Assembly: GCA_963710355.1 (NCBI GenBank)
Contig: CAVPZU010000006.1
Span: 1 to 17,491, forward strand
Source: Fen-1359 sp963710355
Lineage (GTDB): Bacteria; Planctomycetota; Phycisphaerae; Sedimentisphaerales; Anaerobacaceae
Reading direction: 5' to 3'
DNA length: 17,491 nucleotides
Shown: positions 6,909 to 14,681 of the stretch, piece after piece
How the letters are laid out: every line of letters begins with the position of its first letter
Position numbering within the stretch: the stretch's first letter is position 1
Notes under the pieces: generated by a model
The model's database searches: none
What the model was told of the DNA's origin: nothing
What the model saw: the letters and a program-made list of their open reading frames with translations, nothing else
Made by a program: the position numbers and the translations under genes

Positions 6909-7181
6909 GTGGCAGATAAGGATTTGAAAATAGAGGAAATTGAGGGAGGAGTTGTCCTTACCATTAAGGTTGTGCCGGGCAGCAGCAGGACGTGTATAGC
7001 GGGCAATCTCGGCGGGATGCTGAAAATAAAGCTGGCGGCGGTTGCGGAAAAGGGCAAGGCAAACAAAAGCCTGATTGATTTTCTGGCAGTCCGCCTTCGG
7101 CGGATCGGCGTCAGAAAAAATGACGTAAGAATCCTTTCAGGACAAACCAATCCCGTCAAACGGATACAGATTTCGGCGTAA
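6909..7181 (+). CDS. DUF167 (YggU/UPF0235) family protein
   Basis: A 90-residue protein of the DUF167 family. Structures of members are known but the biochemical role is not settled. The hallmark region is complete: LTIKVVPGSSRTCIAG (17-32), then LKIKLAAVAEKGKANKSLIDFLA (37-59), and KNDVRILSGQTNPVKRIQI near the end, matching the usual KxDVxIxxGxxSxxKxxxI. The start is a GTG with no clear ribosome site; no in-frame ATG lies before the conserved part. Between FLA and IGVRKNDV, where members usually have a few residues, this protein reads VRLRR, encoded by a TCCGCC-TTC-GGCGGA palindrome. It is in line with pyrD upstream and the TPR gene 66 bases downstream. Confidence 0.9.
   Translation: MADKDLKIEEIEGGVVLTIKVVPGSSRTCIAGNLGGMLKIKLAAVAEKGKANKSLIDFLAVRLRRIGVRKNDVRILSGQTNPVKRIQISA
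7090..7104. repeat. TCCGCC-TTC-GGCGGA palindrome inside the DUF167 gene
   Basis: Perfect 6-bp arms with a 3-base loop, read in frame through the coding sequence (giving part of VRLRRIG). Same core as the palindromes at 6858-6876 and 12317-12329. Confidence 0.65.
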
Positions 7182-7247
7182 CGGCTGAACAACTTACAAG
7201 CAGATTAGAAGAATATAACAAGCCGTAAGTCAACAATAATAAGGGTT

Positions 7248-8174
7248 ATGGAAAAAAGATATTTAATAATAGGCTGTATTGTATTGGCGTCAGCGGTCGT
7301 TTGCATCGGCGGCAATGAGCCTTTAGCCAACGAGAACAAGTATGGCCTGTACGCAAAGTCGATTGAACAGGTTTTGCGATTAGAGCCGCAGCAAATTGAC
7401 ATTGGAACGGCAGTTTTGATTGTTTCCGAGCAGTGGAGCGATGCGGTCGCCGGCAGGAACTGTCAGAGGCAGCTCGATGAAATGGCTCACGAGATACGGG
7501 ACAGGCTGCAGGCAAAAAAGATAAAGGCAGATGCAAGAGCAATAGATGTTATCAACAAGTATTTATTCGAGGAGCAGGGATTTTCATCGGTCAAAGAGGC
7601 TGACGACCCTAATGATTTGTTTCTTCATAGCGTGCTGAAAAATAAAAAGGGGTATTGTCTGAGTCTTTCGGTTCTGTATTTATCAATCGGCGAACGACTG
7701 GGACTGCCCTTATACGGCGTCGTTGTGCCGGGGCATTTTTTCGTAAGATACGATGACGGGCGGATACGGTTCAATATCGAGACAACAAGCAAGGGCGGCA
7801 CTGCAACAGATGAAAGCTACATAAAAAAGTTCAATGTTCCCGTCGAAACAATTGACGGCATTTATATGAAGAACCTCAATCCGCTGCAAACGCTCGGCTG
7901 CTTTTTCAATAACCTTGGCAACAGCTATATGGCGGTCGGCAATAAGAAGCAGGCACAGGTGGCACTTGAGCGGGCTGTTGAAATCAATCCTGCGCTTGCG
8001 GAATCTCGGACCAACCTCGGAAATATTTACCTTCAGGACGGCAGAGCAGACGAAGCTATAATGCAATACAGGGTCGCCCTGCAGATGAGCCCCGATGATG
8101 CGAAGGTGCGAAATAATTTAGGCAACGCATTTTTCAAAAAGGGATGGTCAAACGATGCAGCCTGCGGAATATGA
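7248..8174 (+). CDS. transglutaminase-like/TPR protein, N-terminal part (frameshifted)
   Basis: An exported protein. A hydrophobic N-terminus (YLIIGCIVLASAVVC) acts as signal or anchor. Residues 130-180 form a SirB1/Transglut_core2-like domain: KKGYCLSLSVLYLSIGERLG then GVVVPGHFFVRY. C137 and H163 are the likely catalytic pair and N176 or E178 the third residue. TPR units follow from about 205 (LGNSYMAVGNKKQAQVALERA, LGNIYLQDGRADEAIMQYR, LGNAFFKKGWSNDAA). The frame then runs into CGI-stop at 8174. One extra base near T8163 causes this: without it GAT GCA GCC GCG GAA TAT gives DAAAEYERAIRLDP, a perfect-length TPR continuing into the frame at 8155. Whether the break is a real mutation or a sequencing error cannot be seen here. 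Gene 66 bases after the DUF167 gene; substrate unknown. Confidence 0.85.
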   Translation: MEKRYLIIGCIVLASAVVCIGGNEPLANENKYGLYAKSIEQVLRLEPQQIDIGTAVLIVSEQWSDAVAGRNCQRQLDEMAHEIRDRLQAKKIKADARAIDVINKYLFEEQGFSSVKEADDPNDLFLHSVLKNKKGYCLSLSVLYLSIGERLGLPLYGVVVPGHFFVRYDDGRIRFNIETTSKGGTATDESYIKKFNVPVETIDGIYMKNLNPLQTLGCFFNNLGNSYMAVGNKKQAQVALERAVEINPALAESRTNLGNIYLQDGRADEAIMQYRVALQMSPDDAKVRNNLGNAFFKKGWSNDAACGI

Positions 8175-8874
8175 GCGGGCAATTAGGCTCGACCCGAATC
8201 TGGTTGAGGCATACAAGAACGCTGCGGCCATCTACGGCAATAATAAGCAGTACGGCAGGGCAGAAGAGAAGCTGCATCTGGCAATTCGAATCGAGCCTAA
8301 AAACGCCGGCCTTTATCTGCAATTGGGACAGGTCTACAAGGAAAGGGGTGATTTTGAAAATGCAATTACAGAATTGAGAAATGCTCTGAACTGGAAGCCG
8401 AATTATGCAGAGGCGTATTTTAATCTGGCGCTTTGTTTCAAGGAACTCGGGCAGGCCGATAACGAGATTGAAGCCTACAAAAAGGCCCTTGCGATTAAGC
8501 CGGATATGGCGGAGGCGATGATAAATCTCGGAAATATATATTTCGGCAGGAAACAATATGATGAGGCGATTGAGCTGTACGAAAAAGCTGTTCAGTTAAT
8601 GCCGGGCGAATCGACGGTCTATTACAATATCGGTGCGGCATATTCGAATAAACAGAGCCAAAGAAAAGCGGTGGAGGCGTATCTCAAGGCGGTTGAAATC
8701 AACCCGAAATTCGGAGACGCTCATTACGGCCTTGCCTACAGCTATTACAGTCTGCAGGATTACACATCGGCCTGGAAGCACCTGGAAATAGCAGAGAAAC
8801 TTGGAGTGAAGGTTGAGGCGGAATTGCTTTCAGAGGTTAAAAAAATGCTAAAACAGCCCGGTTCTTATAAATAA
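8155..8874 (+). CDS. TPR-repeat protein, C-terminal part of the frameshifted gene
   Basis: 239 residues made almost wholly of 34-residue TPR units, about six and a half, for example AYKNAAAIYGNNKQYGRAEEK, LGQVYKERGDFENAITELR, LALCFKELGQADNEIEAYK and LGNIYFGRKQYDEAIELYEK. They continue the three units encoded upstream, so the intact protein would have about nine TPRs and 540 residues. The first codons (MQPAEYERAIRLDPN) begin in the middle of a TPR and not at a domain border, which marks this as a fragment. It overlaps the preceding frame by 20 bases. An AAGGGA 10 bases before the ATG might allow coupled re-initiation. TPRs serve as protein-binding scaffolds; the partner is not known. Confidence 0.85.
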   Translation: MQPAEYERAIRLDPNLVEAYKNAAAIYGNNKQYGRAEEKLHLAIRIEPKNAGLYLQLGQVYKERGDFENAITELRNALNWKPNYAEAYFNLALCFKELGQADNEIEAYKKALAIKPDMAEAMINLGNIYFGRKQYDEAIELYEKAVQLMPGESTVYYNIGAAYSNKQSQRKAVEAYLKAVEINPKFGDAHYGLAYSYYSLQDYTSAWKHLEIAEKLGVKVEAELLSEVKKMLKQPGSYK

Positions 8875-8978
8875 ACAAACCCATCAAAGTCTGTTTTCCA
8901 TAAGATAAAAAGATTGATATTTGAGGGCAAATCACATATACTGGTTGTTTTCAAAATAATATCGCTTGCCTCTGCGTC

Positions 8979-8996
8979 CCTCGACGCAAGTCGAGG
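8979..8996. repeat. hairpin CCTCGAC-GCAA-GTCGAGG before the FG-GAP gene
   Basis: Perfect 7-bp arms with a GCAA tetraloop, in the 148-base gap after the TPR gene and 27 bases before the next start codon. It resembles a dispersed palindrome and not a terminator, since no T-run follows. Confidence 0.55.
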
Positions 8997-9022
8997 CAGC
9001 AGAAATTGACGGAGGTTTATTA

Positions 9023-11419
9023 ATGAAACTGGTCGGGAATATTGCAGTTCTGTTAGTTATATCGGCGGCTTCGTGTATTGCCGCAGAGCAGGAAAATCTG
9101 AACAACATTTCCTCATATTTCGGGTTTGGCGACATTGAGATTATAAAATTAGACTGGGGAGTCAGTAATATGAGGATATGCGATTTAAATCGCGACGGCC
9201 GTAACGACATTATCGCAGCCAACAACAAAAAATCGAGAATTGAGCTGCTGATTCAAAAGGAAGCAATTGATTCAAATGATGCCTGGACGGCAGCCGACAT
9301 ACAGGATGCAGACATCAATACATTAATTGATAATGAGCCAACCAGATTCAAAAATGAACCCCTGGCGGTTTCGGAAAATATTTACAGTCTTGTCTGCGGA
9401 GACCTCAATTCGGACGGATTGCCCGATTTGGCGTATTACGGCGACCCGAAAGGTCTCTATGTAGTGCTCCAGAAGAAACCGGACGCCAACGAGGCAAAGC
9501 CAAAAAAAATCGCCTGGGAGACGTGGAAAAAAATTAAGATTGAAGACGCCCTGCCGGGACCCGGCGGCCTTGTTTGTGCCGATTTGACCAACGACGGGAA
9601 GGCGGATTTAATTGTCGCAGCACCCGATAAAATATATCTAATAGAGCAGAAAAAAGACGGCTCATTAGCGGAACCGGTAAAGTATCCGGCTATGGGACAG
9701 GTTATCGGGATTGATGTTGCGGATGTGGACGGCGACGGGATTAATGACCTTATTATTCTGACAACGGACAACGAAAAACCCCTTCAAATACGATTTGGCC
9801 TGAAGAACGGCCAACTCGGACCCTTAAGGCAATTTTTCATTGAAAGGCCGTGGGCATTAAAAACGTTTAATGTGGATGGAAAACCCGGTGAGGAAATCCT
9901 GATTGTCGATGCCAAAAGCGGTCGGTTGGTCTGTTATAAATTCAGCAAAACAGCTAAAAAGGGTGCCGATTGGCCGATGTATTTTTATCCTTTAGTCAGC
10001 AGCGAGTCGGACAATCTGCGTGACATTGCAGCAGCCGATTTTGACGGCGACGGCCTGACCGATGTGGCGATAAGCAACCCATCCGCAGCAGAGATTACAT
10101 TATATAAACAACAGGCGCTTTATGGCCTGATTGAGCCGGTATCGTTTCCATCACTGGCGGATATTACGAGTTTGTCGGCAGCCGATATTGACGGCGATGG
10201 GAAAAGCGAACTTGCGGTTTTAAGCGTTAAGGAAAAAATAATCGGCATATCGAAATTTGAAGATAACAGATTGTCTTTTCCGAAACCATTAGAGCTGACG
10301 GGCGCACCTGTCGCTATGGAACTGGCTGATGTGGACGGCGATGGAAAAACAGACTGCCTTTATATATCCAAAAATGCCGATAATGCGATGTTTCTGCATG
10401 TAATTTATGATGTGGGCCGCAGCGGCGGCGGACCTGCAGGGCCAAACGATATAGATAAACTTGAACCTGCCGTTGAAATCAAAAAATTAACTTCCAATCC
10501 TGACGGATTGGCCGTTGTAGATGTTGACCATGACGGTCTTAACGATGTTCTGATTTTTGTCAAATACGAGTCGCCGATTCTTCTTCGCCAAACGCAGAAG
10601 AGAAAATTTGAGGTGGTTGACTGGCCGACGGCGCAGGCAAGCCTTATTAAGGAGGCGACCTTAACCTCAACAGCCGTTTGCGATGTTGGCCGCAAAGAGG
10701 GAAAGGAATTGTTAATTGCACAGAGAAACTTTGCCCGAAGTCTTGTTTTTTCGGAGGGCAAAAACTGGACGGTTTTAGACCAGTATAACGCAAAAAGCAC
10801 CGACAACCGCATTGTCGCTGCGGCAGCATTCGATATCGACCAGAAAGCAGAGGGACGGCCTGAAGTTTTGCTGCTCGACGGACAAAAGGGACAGCTTCAG
10901 ATACTGCGATATGGCGAAGACAAAACCTATCGGCTGGACAAGGAGCTTAATGTCGGCAGGTGGGAATCTGCGGAGCATTTGAAAATGCTCAACGAGCCGC
11001 TTACCGGCGGAAAGGAAAAAAGCATACTGCTTTTCGACGGGAAGAAGTTTGCGGTCATTACGCCGCCTTCTGATTCAAACGACATCGAGGACCTCAAACC
11101 AATTTTCACTTACGAGACAAAGATAAAGGACGGCTTATACGGCAATCTTACCGCCGGCGATATTAATTCCGACGGAATTGCGGATATAATAATGGTCGAA
11201 TATAAGAACAACAATATCGAAATACTGACGTTTGACGATAAAAAAAATCCTATATCGGCAACGAAATTCAGGATATTCGAGGAAAAATCCTACACCGGAC
11301 AAATGGGGCGTGCAGGCTTTGAGCCGAGGGAGCTGGAGGTCTCGGATGTCACAGGCGACGGGAAGGCAGATTTGGTGACATTGATTCACGACCGAATCAT
11401 TATTTATCCGCAGGATTAG
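9023..11419 (+). CDS. secreted FG-GAP/VCBS beta-propeller repeat protein
   Basis: 798 residues. Start: ATG at 9023, 7 bases after GGAGG; the frame opens further upstream but that part has no ribosome site and reads through a hairpin. The signal sequence is MKLVGNIAVLLVISAASC. It could be cut after Ala (CIAA-EQE) or processed as a lipoprotein at C18. The mature part carries about ten calcium-loop units of the FG-GAP type: DLNRDGRNDI (54-63), DLNSDGLPDL (127-136), DLTNDGKADL (187-196), DVDGDGINDL (234-243), DFDGDGLTDV (339-348), DIDGDGKSEL (388-397), DVDGDGKTDC (436-445), DVDHDGLNDV (500-509), DINSDGIADI (713-722) and DVTGDGKADL (775-784). The layout suggests one or two propellers, with a diverged stretch at 510-710. 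Surface or periplasmic, Ca-stabilised, ligand unknown. Lies between the TPR gene and mnmA on the same strand. Confidence 0.93.
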   Translation: MKLVGNIAVLLVISAASCIAAEQENLNNISSYFGFGDIEIIKLDWGVSNMRICDLNRDGRNDIIAANNKKSRIELLIQKEAIDSNDAWTAADIQDADINTLIDNEPTRFKNEPLAVSENIYSLVCGDLNSDGLPDLAYYGDPKGLYVVLQKKPDANEAKPKKIAWETWKKIKIEDALPGPGGLVCADLTNDGKADLIVAAPDKIYLIEQKKDGSLAEPVKYPAMGQVIGIDVADVDGDGINDLIILTTDNEKPLQIRFGLKNGQLGPLRQFFIERPWALKTFNVDGKPGEEILIVDAKSGRLVCYKFSKTAKKGADWPMYFYPLVSSESDNLRDIAAADFDGDGLTDVAISNPSAAEITLYKQQALYGLIEPVSFPSLADITSLSAADIDGDGKSELAVLSVKEKIIGISKFEDNRLSFPKPLELTGAPVAMELADVDGDGKTDCLYISKNADNAMFLHVIYDVGRSGGGPAGPNDIDKLEPAVEIKKLTSNPDGLAVVDVDHDGLNDVLIFVKYESPILLRQTQKRKFEVVDWPTAQASLIKEATLTSTAVCDVGRKEGKELLIAQRNFARSLVFSEGKNWTVLDQYNAKSTDNRIVAAAAFDIDQKAEGRPEVLLLDGQKGQLQILRYGEDKTYRLDKELNVGRWESAEHLKMLNEPLTGGKEKSILLFDGKKFAVITPPSDSNDIEDLKPIFTYETKIKDGLYGNLTAGDINSDGIADIIMVEYKNNNIEILTFDDKKNPISATKFRIFEEKSYTGQMGRAGFEPRELEVSDVTGDGKADLVTLIHDRIIIYPQD

Positions 11420-11477
11420 TATTTTGGCGAATGTAAGATTTTTGGCGCCAAAGATTGTATCCCAAGCTTTACAAACT

Positions 11478-12527
11478 ATGGCCGAAACAAAAAGCAAGGT
11501 ATTTGTGGCTATGAGTGGAGGGGTCGACAGTTCAACGGCAGCTGCCCTGCTGCTCAAAGATGGCTATGACTGCAGCGGCGTCTTTATGATTACCTGCGAC
11601 AATTCTGAAACTGCACAAAAAAACGCAGAGGAAATGGCCGGACGATTGGGTATAAGACTTCATATTCTCGATTTGCGAAGTGAATTTGAGCAGGTCTGGA
11701 ACTATTTTATAGACGAATACAAAAGAGGCAGGACGCCGAACCCCTGCGTATTCTGCAACAGGTCAATTAAGTTCGGCAAAATGTGGAATTTTGCGAGAGA
11801 GAACGACGCAGATTTTTTCGCCACGGGACATTATGCGCAGATTCTCGAAAGCGAAACAGGAGTGGGACTGTATAGAGGAGTCGATTCGGCAAAGGACCAG
11901 TCTTACGCCCTTGCGATGATTGACAGGAATTTGTTTAGAAAAACAATTTTTCCCCTGGGAAGTTTCTGCAAAAAAAATATCATGGAACTGGCAGCGGAAT
12001 TCGGCCTTGAAATAAAAGGCAGAAAAGAATCACAGGAGATTTGCTTTATACCCAATGACGATTATGCGGCTGTAATAGAACAGAGATGTCCGGAAATTGT
12101 CCGCAGGGGCGACATTATCGACAGCAGCGGCAACATTCTCGGCCAGCACAGCGGCACTCACAGGTTCACAATCGGCCAGCGACGCGGTCTGCGGGTGCCG
12201 ATGGGTGTGCCTTTTTATGTCGTTGATATAGATGCTCAAAAGAACACGGTGACACTCGGGCCAAGAAATAAGATTTTTGGAAAGACCCTTATTGCCAGGG
12301 ATGTGAACTGGCTGACCCGCCTGCGGCGGACAAAGGCCTTTGAGGCGGGCGTCAAGATTCGCTATAACAGCAAGGTCGTCCCTGCAACAGTTCATCCGGA
12401 AGGTGAAAACGCAAGGATTGAATTCGACGAGCCGGTTGCCGCCATAACGCCGGGACAGTTGGCGGTTTTTTATATAAGAGACAATCTCGGCGAAAAGGTC
12501 GCCGGTGGCGGCTGGATAGACAAATAG
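11478..12527 (+). CDS. mnmA: tRNA-specific 2-thiouridylase MnmA
   Basis: Makes the 2-thio group of the wobble uridine (U34) in Lys, Glu and Gln tRNAs. In 350 residues: the ATP PP-loop MSGGVDSS (12-19), NPCVFCNRSIKFG (88-100) with catalytic C93, ATGHYA (115-120), AKDQSY (138-143), ESQEICFIP (184-192) with persulfide C189, HRFTIGQRRGL, then the C-terminal barrel (FYVVDID, VKIRYNS, ITPGQLAVFY). C90 and C93 form a CxxC, as in some non-enterobacterial enzymes. The frame is open from a TTG at 11424, but the first ATG of family-like length is at 11478, so I start there; no ribosome site decides it. In the barrel, TRLRR is encoded by a CCGCC-TGC-GGCGG palindrome just after ARDVNWL. It follows the FG-GAP gene by 58 bases. 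Confidence 0.96.
   Translation: MAETKSKVFVAMSGGVDSSTAAALLLKDGYDCSGVFMITCDNSETAQKNAEEMAGRLGIRLHILDLRSEFEQVWNYFIDEYKRGRTPNPCVFCNRSIKFGKMWNFARENDADFFATGHYAQILESETGVGLYRGVDSAKDQSYALAMIDRNLFRKTIFPLGSFCKKNIMELAAEFGLEIKGRKESQEICFIPNDDYAAVIEQRCPEIVRRGDIIDSSGNILGQHSGTHRFTIGQRRGLRVPMGVPFYVVDIDAQKNTVTLGPRNKIFGKTLIARDVNWLTRLRRTKAFEAGVKIRYNSKVVPATVHPEGENARIEFDEPVAAITPGQLAVFYIRDNLGEKVAGGGWIDK
12317..12329. repeat. CCGCC-TGC-GGCGG palindrome inside mnmA
   Basis: 5-bp arms around TGC, in frame, encoding most of RLRR between VNWLT and TKAFEAG in a variable linker of MnmA. Same core as the palindrome inside the DUF167 gene, which also yields RLRR. Confidence 0.55.
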
Positions 12528-12555
12528 CTAAAAACTTAAAACTAAAAATTCAAAA

Positions 12556-12677
12556 TGCTTTGTAGAAAAGTCTGGAAAAAGTCATTGCGAGGCCTGTTTT
12601 TTAGGCCGCGGCAATCTCGTTTTTATGGTTTTTAGATTGCTTCGCTTCGCTCGCAATGACAAAGTTTCTACAGAGCA
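12556..12677. mobile_element. MITE-like hairpin element with GTCATTGCGA ends
   Basis: An 80-bp core at 12581-12660 begins GTCATTGCGA and ends TCGCAATGAC (perfect 10-bp inverted ends). It contains GATTGCTTCGCTTCGCTCGC, the kind of GCGAGCGAAGCGAAGC repeat I recall as dispersed in many bacterial genomes, and an inner hairpin GGCCT-N7-AGGCC. An outer pair, TGCTTTGTAGAAA (12556-12568) and TTTCTACAGAGCA (12665-12677), matches at 12 of 13 positions, so the whole 122 bp can fold into one long stem. It encodes no protein. It fits a non-autonomous miniature element or a large RNA hairpin separating mnmA from lpxD. Confidence 0.7.
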
Positions 12678-12711
12678 AAATCAAAACTAAACAATGGTAG
12701 AGGCTGGAAGG

Positions 12712-12739
12712 TTGACCGGCAGGGTTGTTTTGATATACT
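12712..12739 (+). promoter_or_regulatory. promoter candidate for lpxD-lpxI
   Basis: TTGACC (12712-12717), 16-base spacer, extended -10 TGATATACT (12731-12739). It stands 37 bases before the lpxD start and directly after the hairpin element, so lpxD-lpxI probably has its own transcript. Confidence 0.6.
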
Positions 12740-12775
12740 ATTGTCCAATTATTACGCTTTAACAGGATGCAAACA

Positions 12776-13837
12776 ATGCAGCAGACGAAGACATTAGGTG
12801 AACTGGCTGAATATGTCGTGGGCAAGGTTCGCGGCGACCCGAATACAAAAATCAGGTCTGCAGCAACGTTAGGCAAGGCCGACGAAGGAGACATAAGTTT
12901 TCTTGCGAATATAAAGTATGAAAAGCAGATAGAGACAACCAAGGCAAGTGCAGTCATTGTAGGCAAAGACACATCAATCGAGTCAAAGGTGCCTCTGCTG
13001 GTCTCTGACGACCCGTATTATGCGTTTATGCAGATTATGGTTCTGCTTCACGGTCATCGCAAACACAAAAAAGTCGGAATCAGCAGATTAGCTTTTATAG
13101 CCGACAGTGCAAAAATCGGTGTCGATTGCGATATTCATAATTTTGTCACCGTATCCGACGATGCAAAAATCGGCGACCGATGCACCATTTACCCGGGCGT
13201 TTTTGTCGGCGAAGGCGCAGAGGTCGGCAGCGACTGCATCATTTACCCCAATGTGAGCATTTATAACGGCTGCAAAATCGCCAATCGCGTCATCATTCAC
13301 TCGAACACAACCATCGGAGAAGATGGGTTCGGCTTCGCAACGCATAACGGCGTGCATCACAAAATACCGCAGATAGGAATTGTTATTATAGAGGATGATG
13401 TCGAGATTGGGGCGTGCTGCGGCATCGAGAGAGGAACGCTGGGAGACACTATCATCGAAAAGGGAAGCAAACTGGGCGACCTTAACACTATCGGCCACGG
13501 AACAAAAATCGGTCCGCACTGTTTGCTTGTGGCGCAGGTCGGCGTTTCAGGCTCGACGACGCTCGGCCATCACTGCATCGTCGGAGGTCAGGTCGGTATC
13601 ACCGGACATATAACCGTCGGTAACGGCGTTATGATTGGCGCACAATCGGGCGTAATAAACAGTGTCGGCGACGGGAAGGTGATTGTGGGTTCGCCGGCGA
13701 TTGATGCGAACATTGCGAGGCGGGCATACAGTATGCTCAAATATCTGCCCGATATGCGAAAGACGATTCGCAGTCTCGAAAAAGAAGTTGAAAGATTACA
13801 GAAATCGCTGGAAGAGGCGGAAAATAAAACCAAATAA
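12776..13837 (+). CDS. lpxD: UDP-3-O-acylglucosamine N-acyltransferase LpxD
   Basis: Third step of lipid A synthesis: transfers an acyl chain from ACP to the 2-amino group of UDP-3-O-acylglucosamine. In 353 residues, an N-terminal uridine-binding domain (about 1-100, with GDISFLANIKYEK at 38-50) is followed by a left-handed beta helix of hexapeptide repeats (about 105-300: AKIGVDCDIHNF, AKIGDRCTIYPG, and so on), including GEDGFGFA (181-188) and catalytic H241 in NTIGHGTKIG. A basic helical tail (LPDMRKTIRSLEKEVERLQK) closes the trimer-forming protein. Start: an ATG also lies at 12767, but AGGA at 12764-12767 sits 8 bases before the ATG at 12776, so the latter is preferred; the first would add three residues. 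lpxI follows after one base. Confidence 0.96.
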   Translation: MQQTKTLGELAEYVVGKVRGDPNTKIRSAATLGKADEGDISFLANIKYEKQIETTKASAVIVGKDTSIESKVPLLVSDDPYYAFMQIMVLLHGHRKHKKVGISRLAFIADSAKIGVDCDIHNFVTVSDDAKIGDRCTIYPGVFVGEGAEVGSDCIIYPNVSIYNGCKIANRVIIHSNTTIGEDGFGFATHNGVHHKIPQIGIVIIEDDVEIGACCGIERGTLGDTIIEKGSKLGDLNTIGHGTKIGPHCLLVAQVGVSGSTTLGHHCIVGGQVGITGHITVGNGVMIGAQSGVINSVGDGKVIVGSPAIDANIARRAYSMLKYLPDMRKTIRSLEKEVERLQKSLEEAENKTK

Positions 13838-13838
13838 G

Positions 13839-14681
13839 ATGGAGACAGCCGAACGAAACGTAGTTGGTTTGATTGCGGGCCAAGGCAGATTGCCCTTTAT
13901 CATAGCCGACGGCGCACACAAAGCGGGCCTGCGGGTTATCTGCGCAGGACTGCGAGATAATGCCGAGCCTGCACTGGCGAACTGCGTTGATAAGTTTTAC
14001 AACATTGCAGTTGCAAGGCCCGGAAGCTGGATACGGAAACTGAAAAGCAACGGCGTGACAAACGCGGTTATGGTCGGCAGGGTCCAAAAGTCGCAAATCT
14101 TTACGCCCTGGCGGATTCTGCGGTATCTGCCGGACTGGCGGGCATTGAAAATCTGGTACTGGACGCTGCGGGCGAACAGCAAACAAAACCAAATTCTTTT
14201 AACCGCACTCGCTGATGAGCTGGCCAAAGGAGGAATAATACTCGAAGATTCCACAAAATACTGTAAAGAGCATCTGGCAAGCAATGGCCTAATGACAAAC
14301 AATAAGCCGAGTAAAGAAACCGGGAACGATATTGAGTTCGGCTTTACAGTTGCAAAAAAGGTTGCGGAATTAGATATCGGTCAATCGGTTGCGGTAAAGG
14401 AAAGAGACGTCATTGCGATTGAGGCGATTGAGGGGACGGCGGAAATGATTAAGCGGGCGGGCGGGCTATGCAAAAGAGGCGGCTGGACGCTGGTTAAGGT
14501 TGCCAAACGTAATCAGGATATGCGTTTTGATGTGCCGTGCATCGGCAGTGATACGATAAAAGCCTTATCCGAAAACGGCTGCAGGTGCCTTGTCGTCGAG
14601 GCCGGCAAGGTAATAATCATCGACAAACCCGAAACCCTCGCCCTCGCGGACAAATTAGGCATCGCCATCGTAGGACGTTAA
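13839..14681 (+). CDS. lpxI: UDP-2,3-diacylglucosamine pyrophosphatase LpxI
   Basis: Hydrolyses UDP-2,3-diacylglucosamine to lipid X and UMP, the step after LpxD. It replaces LpxH in many non-gamma-proteobacteria. In 280 residues: VGLIAGQGRLPFIIA (9-23) in the N-terminal domain, VMVGRVQKSQIF (77-88), EAIEGTAEMIKRAG (195-208), and DMRFDVPCIGSDTI (227-240), whose D231 corresponds in position to the metal-binding catalytic Asp of characterised LpxI. It ends IAIVGR, as members do. Start: ATG one base after the lpxD stop, so translation is probably coupled. The same frame extends upstream inside lpxD without meaning. lpxA and lpxC are not in the window. The last four bases overlap the 3' end of the convergent nuclease gene. 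Confidence 0.94.
   Translation: METAERNVVGLIAGQGRLPFIIADGAHKAGLRVICAGLRDNAEPALANCVDKFYNIAVARPGSWIRKLKSNGVTNAVMVGRVQKSQIFTPWRILRYLPDWRALKIWYWTLRANSKQNQILLTALADELAKGGIILEDSTKYCKEHLASNGLMTNNKPSKETGNDIEFGFTVAKKVAELDIGQSVAVKERDVIAIEAIEGTAEMIKRAGGLCKRGGWTLVKVAKRNQDMRFDVPCIGSDTIKALSENGCRCLVVEAGKVIIIDKPETLALADKLGIAIVGR

Noticed and set aside
8966..9022. Upstream extension of the FG-GAP frame from 8966
   Set aside because: It runs through a perfect hairpin and lacks a ribosome site, while GGAGG correctly precedes the ATG at 9023 and a signal peptide starts there.
13683..13838. Upstream extension of the lpxI frame into lpxD
   Set aside because: It overlaps the conserved lpxD end, and the known LpxI start motif begins just after the ATG at 13839.
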